This document shows, piece after piece, positions 6,777-10,380 of a stretch of 10,380 nt of DNA (positions are counted from its first letter, which is position 1; every line of letters begins with the position of its first letter). A program made the position numbers and the translations under genes. Under the pieces are notes generated by a model, which made no database searches, was not told where the DNA came from, and worked only from the letters and a program-made list of their open reading frames with translations. The stretch is from JANLYQ01 sp031365725. Lineage in GTDB: Bacteria > Actinomycetota > Actinomycetes > JACCUZ01. Location of the stretch: assembly GCA_031365725.1 (NCBI GenBank), contig JANLYQ010000058.1, positions 1-10,380 of the forward strand, given 5' to 3'.

Positions 6777-6806
6777 TCCGTACACATCGGGTCGGACAGG
6801 GGTCAA
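6777..6806 (-). promoter_or_regulatory. Candidate promoter for the glycosyl-1-phosphate transferase unit
   Basis: TTGACC (6806-6801) and TACGGA (6782-6777) are spaced 18 bp apart on the minus strand, predicting a start site near 6770 and a leader of about 170 nt. The -35 box is good; the -10 box is poor. Confidence 0.35.
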
Positions 6807-6812
6807 TCGGGC

Positions 6813-6824
6813 ACGCAGAGTGAC
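6813..6824. repeat. Promoter-proximal copy of a 12-bp direct repeat
   Basis: ACGCAGAGTGAC (plus strand) matches 6863-6874 at 11 of 12 bases. It ends 6 bp upstream of the proposed -35 box, which fits a regulator site. Confidence 0.4.
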
Positions 6825-6862
6825 GTACGACTCCCGCCCGTGGGTCGCCGCAGGCGAACGTG

Positions 6863-6874
6863 ACGCTGAGTGAC
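6863..6874. repeat. Distal copy of the 12-bp direct repeat
   Basis: ACGCTGAGTGAC lies exactly 50 bp from the proximal copy and overlaps the GTGACC-CT-GGTCAC inverted repeat at 6870-6883. Confidence 0.4.
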
Positions 6875-6883
6875 CCTGGTCAC
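6870..6883. repeat. Inverted repeat GTGACC-CT-GGTCAC
   Basis: Perfect 6-bp arms around 2 bp, beginning 15 bp past the mazG stop. It could be a dimeric regulator site or part of the mazG 3' end. It is too short in loop and arm to be a good terminator alone. Confidence 0.4.
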
Positions 6884-6897
6884 ATCGTCCGATACCC

Positions 6898-7905
6898 TCA
6901 GAGCGTCGAGTCGCCTGACTCTGTCGCGGTTACCCGCCGGGCGAAGTCGCGAACCACGCGGCGCAGCTCGGTCTCGGGGTCCAGACCCCGGCTGCGGGCC
7001 TCCACGACCAGGTCCATCATCCGGTCGCCGAGGGTCACTCCGGTCGACGCCGGCACCCGATCCACACCCAGCCCGTGTCGCTCCGCCCGGTGCAGCAGCT
7101 TGCTGGCCAGGGACAGCGCAGGCAGCGCTATCGGCACGCCCTCGACCGCCGACGAGCGCCCCTTCTCCCGGGCCTTGGCGGTCTCCCACCGCGACTCGAC
7201 GTCGGCCGAGGTCGCGGGGCGATGTCCGCTGGTCGTGTCCTCGGTGCCCGCCGCAAACACGTGCGGGTGCCGGCGGACCAGCTTGCTCACGATGCCCTCG
7301 GCCACGTCATCGACCGACCACGGAGCCGTCGGGTCCTCCGCCGCGATGCGGGAGTGGAAGACGACCTGCAGCAGCAGGTCACCGAGCTCCTCGCGCAGCA
7401 GATCGCGGTCACCGGTGTCGATGGCCTCGATCGTCTCGTAGGTCTCTTCCAGCAGGTACGTCGTCAACGAGGCGTGCGTCTGCTCGGCGTCCCACGGGCA
7501 GCCGCCGGGTGAGCGCAGCTTGTCCATGACCGCCACAAGGTCGAGCAACCGGGCACCAGGCAGGTCGTAGGACCCGGGCAGCACCTCGAGCTCGACCCGG
7601 CTCCGACCGCTCTCGAGCGCGGCACCCAGGGCCCGGCCGATGGCCTCGTCACCGTCCGCCCCGACCAGCCAGACAGCACCGACCGGTCCGGCCGCCGCCG
7701 CGAGGAGTGCGTCGACGGTGGCACCCGGACCGTCGGTGTCGGGGGTGGTCACCGTGACGCCCTGCTCCTCGACGTACGGCGTCATGGGGTGGCCCTCGGC
7801 GGCGAGCACGGTGGCGCCGGACCGCAGCGCGTCCCAGGCCGTTGCGGACAGCAGGCCGGGTGCGACCCGCGGTGAGGTGGACAGCAGGACCAGCCGTCCG
7901 GTCAC
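6898..7905 (-). CDS. mazG: Nucleoside triphosphate pyrophosphohydrolase MazG
   Basis: A 335-residue MazG protein, which hydrolyses (d)NTPs, including non-canonical ones, to NMP and pyrophosphate in the cytosol. The catalytic all-alpha domain spans about 118-250: KLRSPGGCPWDAEQTH (129-144), metal-binding EExxE (E153, E154, E157) and EExxD (E172, E173, D176), KLVRRHPHVFA (208-218) and RWETAKAREK (239-248). Residues 1-110 are a non-MazG N-terminal region, possibly a remnant of the tetrapyrrole-methylase-like domain found before MazG in some bacteria; this is inference. The C-terminal part (258-325) resembles the second MazG domain of the E. coli enzyme but is shortened and lacks its acidic metal motifs. 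The start is GTG, overlapping the previous stop as GTGA, so translation is probably coupled. Family call is secure. Confidence 0.95.
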   Translation of the reverse strand: MTGRLVLLSTSPRVAPGLLSATAWDALRSGATVLAAEGHPMTPYVEEQGVTVTTPDTDGPGATVDALLAAAAGPVGAVWLVGADGDEAIGRALGAALESGRSRVELEVLPGSYDLPGARLLDLVAVMDKLRSPGGCPWDAEQTHASLTTYLLEETYETIEAIDTGDRDLLREELGDLLLQVVFHSRIAAEDPTAPWSVDDVAEGIVSKLVRRHPHVFAAGTEDTTSGHRPATSADVESRWETAKAREKGRSSAVEGVPIALPALSLASKLLHRAERHGLGVDRVPASTGVTLGDRMMDLVVEARSRGLDPETELRRVVRDFARRVTATESGDSTL

Positions 7906-8573
7906 GAGCCGGCGGTCAGCTCACTCGCGGTGCGGGACAGGCCACCGCTGACCAACGGGGTGATGGCGCTGACGGTCGGGTCCACGTCCTTGTCCGGGGA
8001 CCAGCTGCCGTAGCGCGGATTGAGCGAGACGTGCACCGACCGGGCAATGCGGGCGATGCGGGCGTCGGCGGCGATGTAGGCCTTGGTGCCGGTCGCGTCC
8101 TGGGCGGGTGTCGTGCCCCCGTTGACCTGCCGGGCGAGGGCGATGAACAGCAGCTGGTCGCGCAGCCAGCTGCGCAGCATCGAGGGCGTGACGTACTCCG
8201 GTCGGGACTGGCTGGTGAGGATCGCCTTCACCAACGGCTTGCGGCCCTTGAAGCGGGTGATGAGAGCACCGAGCTGGGTGGTGACCGCGCGGTCGCTGAC
8301 CTTGACACCGGTGCGCGCGACGACCTGGTCGTAGACCTTGTCGCTGATCAGCTGGTCGAGCAGTCCGCGCTGCACGGTCGCGGGGTCCTGACCGGGAACC
8401 GCCGTCATGAAGTCCTGCGCCAGCACCTGCAGCCGGTCGGTCGTGATGCGGTGGCCGTTGATGACGGCCGCCGCGCCGAGGCGTTGGTCGGAGCAACCGG
8501 ACAGACCGACCACGGCGACCACGGCGAGCGCGATCACGGCAGGGGTGCGGGGGTGGGAGACCTGGCGGCTCAT
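7902..8573 (-). CDS. SurA N-terminal-domain lipoprotein
   Basis: A 223-residue secreted lipoprotein. The N-terminus is a type II signal peptide with lipobox LSGC (24-27), so C27 would be lipidated and the protein held on the outer face of the membrane. Residues about 34-150 resemble the SurA/PrsA-type helical chaperone N-domain: AAAVINGHRIT (34-44), then an amphipathic-helix region with RGLLDQLISDKVYDQVVARTGVKVSD (69-94). No peptidyl-prolyl isomerase (rotamase) domain follows. The C-terminal SLNPRYGSWS (183-192) is typical of actinobacterial relatives. A role in folding exported proteins is inferred. I chose the ATG at 8573 over an in-frame ATG 25 codons upstream because it puts the signal peptide at the N-terminus, has GAGAAGGA 5 nt before it, and overlaps the Mfd stop as TGATG. 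Mfd, this lipoprotein and MazG are commonly adjacent in Actinomycetes. Confidence 0.9.
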   Translation of the reverse strand: MSRQVSHPRTPAVIALAVVAVVGLSGCSDQRLGAAAVINGHRITTDRLQVLAQDFMTAVPGQDPATVQRGLLDQLISDKVYDQVVARTGVKVSDRAVTTQLGALITRFKGRKPLVKAILTSQSRPEYVTPSMLRSWLRDQLLFIALARQVNGGTTPAQDATGTKAYIAADARIARIARSVHVSLNPRYGSWSPDKDVDPTVSAITPLVSGGLSRTASELTAGS

Positions 8574-10380
8574 CAGCGTCCTTCTCCGGCGGTCGTGGTC
8601 ACGGTGGGCGTGTCGATAGGCAGGACTGCCTCGACGAGGTCGCGGCACCAGTGCAGCAGCTCGACGTCCTGCAGCGGCTGACCGCCCACCCGGGCGGTGG
8701 TCGGTCTCGGCACCAGGATCGTACGGACCGCGGTCTTGACGAAGGTGCCGGGGTAGAGCCGCTGCACGCGCAGCCGGGCGCTCTCCGGCAGCTCGACCGG
8801 GGCGAAGCGCACGTTGCTGCCGGCCAGAGCGACCTCGGTGAGGCCGGCGCGGCGCGCGAGGATGCGGAACCTCGCCACCTCGAGCAGGTTGCGCACCGGC
8901 CGCGGCAGCTCGCCATAGCGGTCGACCAGCTCGTCGCGGACGGCGACGAGGCCGTCCTCGTCGGAGACAGCGGCCAGCTTGCGGTAGGCCTCGAGACGCA
9001 GCCGCTCACCGTCGATGTAGTCGTGCGGCAGGTGCGCGTCGACGGGCAGCTCGACCTTCACATCGCGCTGCACCTCATGACCGTCGCCCTTGAAGTCGGC
9101 GACCGCCTCACCCACCAGCCGCACATAGAGGTCGAAGCCGACCGCCGCGATGTGGCCCGACTGCTCGCCGCCGAGCAGGTTGCCCGCACCTCTGATCTCG
9201 AGGTCCTTCATCGCGATCCACATGCCGGCCCCGAGGTCGCTGTGCGCGGCCATCGTCGCGAGCCGGTCGTGCGCGGTCTCGGTGAGCGGCTTCTCGGGCG
9301 GGTAGAGCAGGTAGGCATAGGCCCGTTCCCGACCACGGCCGACCCGACCACGCAGCTGGTGCAGCTGCGAGAGACCCATCACGTCAGAACGTTCGAGGAT
9401 CAGGGTGTTGGCGTTGCTGATGTCGAGGCCGCTCTCGACGATCGTCGTGCAGACCAGGACGTCGAACCGCTTCTCCCAGAAGTCGAGCACGACCTGCTCG
9501 AGCGCGTGCTCGTTCATCTGGCCGTGCGCGGTCGCGATGCGCGCCTCGGGCACGAGGTCGCGCAGCCGGGCGGCGGCGCGGTCGATCGACTCGACCCGGT
9601 TGTGGATGTAGAAGATCTGCCCCTCACGCAACAGCTCACGGCGTACGGCGGCCGCGATCTGCTTCTCGTCGTAGGGCCCGACGAACGTCAGCACCGGGTG
9701 ACGTTCCTCCGGCGGGGTGAGGATCGTCGACATCTCGCGGATGCCGGTGACCGCCATCTCGAGGGTGCGCGGGATCGGGGTGGCCGACATCGTCAGCACG
9801 TCGACGTCGGTGCGCATGGCCTTCAGCTGTTCCTTGTGCTCGACACCGAAACGCTGCTCCTCGTCGACGACGACGAGGCCGAGGTCCTTGAACTGCACCT
9901 CGCCGGACAGCAGCCGGTGCGTGCCGATCACGACGTCGACGGTGCCGTCAGCAACACCTTCACGGACAAGGCGGGCTTCCTTGTCGGTCTGGAACCGCGA
10001 GAGTGCGGCCACCTTGACGGGGAAGCTTGCGTAGCGCTCGGCGAACGTCGACAGGTGCTGGTTGACGAGCAGCGTCGTCGGCACCAGGACGGCCGTCTGC
10101 TTGCCGTCCTGCACGGCCTTGAACGCGGCCCGGACCGCGATCTCGGTCTTGCCGTAGCCGACGTCACCGCAGATCAGCCGATCCATCGGCACGGTCTGCT
10201 CCATGTCGCGCTTGACCTCGTCGATGGCCTCGAGCTGGTCGGGCGTCTCGACGTAGGGGAACGCGTCCTCGAGCTCGCGCTGCCATGGCGTGTCCTGACT
10301 GATGGCGAAGCCCTGCGCAGTCGTGCGTGCGGCGTTCAGTCTGTTGTGCTCGGCAGCGATCTCCTTGACGGCCTTGCGGT
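8573..10380 (-). CDS. mfd: Transcription-repair coupling factor Mfd, C-terminal part (5' end outside window)
   Basis: The C-terminal 601 residues of Mfd, an ATP-driven DNA translocase that pushes stalled RNA polymerase off DNA and recruits UvrA for transcription-coupled nucleotide excision repair. Numbered within the visible part: Walker A GDVGYGKTE (71-79), DEEQRFG helicase motif II (172-178), then the TMSATPIPRTLEM motif, GRVGRGRERAYAYLL and GAGNLLGGEQSGHIAAVGFDLY (a region with the TRG translocation motif), ending in the D7 domain that binds or masks the UvrA-binding region. The UvrB-like N-terminus and RNA-polymerase-binding domain lie beyond the right edge. All visible motifs are intact. 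Near the visible start, the linker after RKAVKEIAAE reads HNRLNAARTTAQGF, less conserved than in typical homologues. The stop overlaps the lipoprotein start. Only the visible portion can be judged. Confidence 0.97.
   Translation of the reverse strand, partial: RKAVKEIAAEHNRLNAARTTAQGFAISQDTPWQRELEDAFPYVETPDQLEAIDEVKRDMEQTVPMDRLICGDVGYGKTEIAVRAAFKAVQDGKQTAVLVPTTLLVNQHLSTFAERYASFPVKVAALSRFQTDKEARLVREGVADGTVDVVIGTHRLLSGEVQFKDLGLVVVDEEQRFGVEHKEQLKAMRTDVDVLTMSATPIPRTLEMAVTGIREMSTILTPPEERHPVLTFVGPYDEKQIAAAVRRELLREGQIFYIHNRVESIDRAAARLRDLVPEARIATAHGQMNEHALEQVVLDFWEKRFDVLVCTTIVESGLDISNANTLILERSDVMGLSQLHQLRGRVGRGRERAYAYLLYPPEKPLTETAHDRLATMAAHSDLGAGMWIAMKDLEIRGAGNLLGGEQSGHIAAVGFDLYVRLVGEAVADFKGDGHEVQRDVKVELPVDAHLPHDYIDGERLRLEAYRKLAAVSDEDGLVAVRDELVDRYGELPRPVRNLLEVARFRILARRAGLTEVALAGSNVRFAPVELPESARLRVQRLYPGTFVKTAVRTILVPRPTTARVGGQPLQDVELLHWCRDLVEAVLPIDTPTVTTTAGEGR

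Larger units (their letters stand above)
6598..6897. other. 300-bp intergenic region: end of mazG transcript and leader of the polysaccharide unit
   Basis: It contains no convincing gene. It holds two small inverted repeats just after the mazG stop (6870-6883; and 6845-6857, TCGCC-GCA-GGCGA), a weak promoter, a direct repeat, a mini-ORF and G-rich hairpins near the start of the glycosyl-1-phosphate transferase gene. I recognised no known riboswitch class. Confidence 0.6.

Noticed and set aside
8574..8648. Longer start for the lipoprotein (25 extra codons, beginning MPRPRRGSPAYR)
   Set aside because: It would put an Arg/His-rich extension before a standard lipoprotein signal peptide and overlap the Mfd gene by 76 bp. 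The ATG at 8573 has a good ribosome binding site and the TGATG overlap.

Overview
The window comes from a high-GC actinobacterium. GC is high throughout, third codon positions are almost all G or C, GTG starts occur, and the gene set (an Mfd / SurA-like lipoprotein / MazG row, plus secreted proteins with 'DVVGYY'-type beta repeats) fits Actinomycetes. I cannot name the genus. Every supported gene is on the minus strand, so transcription runs from high to low coordinates. The long plus-strand reading frames are shadows of these genes.

Right part (6898-10380): a tightly packed housekeeping row. It holds the C-terminal ~600 codons of the transcription-repair coupling factor Mfd (cut by the right edge), then a small lipoprotein with a SurA-like N-terminal chaperone domain, then the nucleotide pyrophosphohydrolase MazG. 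Mfd and the lipoprotein overlap as TGATG, and the lipoprotein and MazG overlap as GTGA, so the three are probably translationally coupled.

Middle (6598-6897): a 300-bp gap that probably holds the end of the mazG transcript and the promoter and leader of an exopolysaccharide unit. It has a weak sigma-70-like promoter, a 12-bp direct repeat 50 bp apart, a four-codon mini-ORF behind a strong ribosome binding site, and two overlapping inverted repeats.

Left part (1-6597): a polysaccharide region. A polyprenyl-phosphate glycosyl-1-phosphate transferase (first sugar onto the lipid carrier) is followed 9 bp later by a WecG/TagA/CpsF-family glycosyltransferase (probable second sugar). A strong 13-bp hairpin follows. 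Then come two separately expressed secreted glycoside hydrolases of GH26-like type. Their catalytic domains are about 80% identical and align without gaps, but their N-terminal halves are unrelated: one has a carbohydrate-binding module and a Pro/Thr/Ser linker, the other has three beta repeats. The second hydrolase is cut by the left edge and probably has a leaderless transcript with a perfect 12-bp palindrome just upstream of its -35 box.

Inferred theme: the two transferases start a cell-surface or exported polysaccharide, and the two hydrolases trim, release or remodel it (or a related glycan) outside the cell. No RNA genes, CRISPR arrays, insertion sequences or phage genes were seen. The most unusual item is the duplicated, domain-shuffled hydrolase pair.
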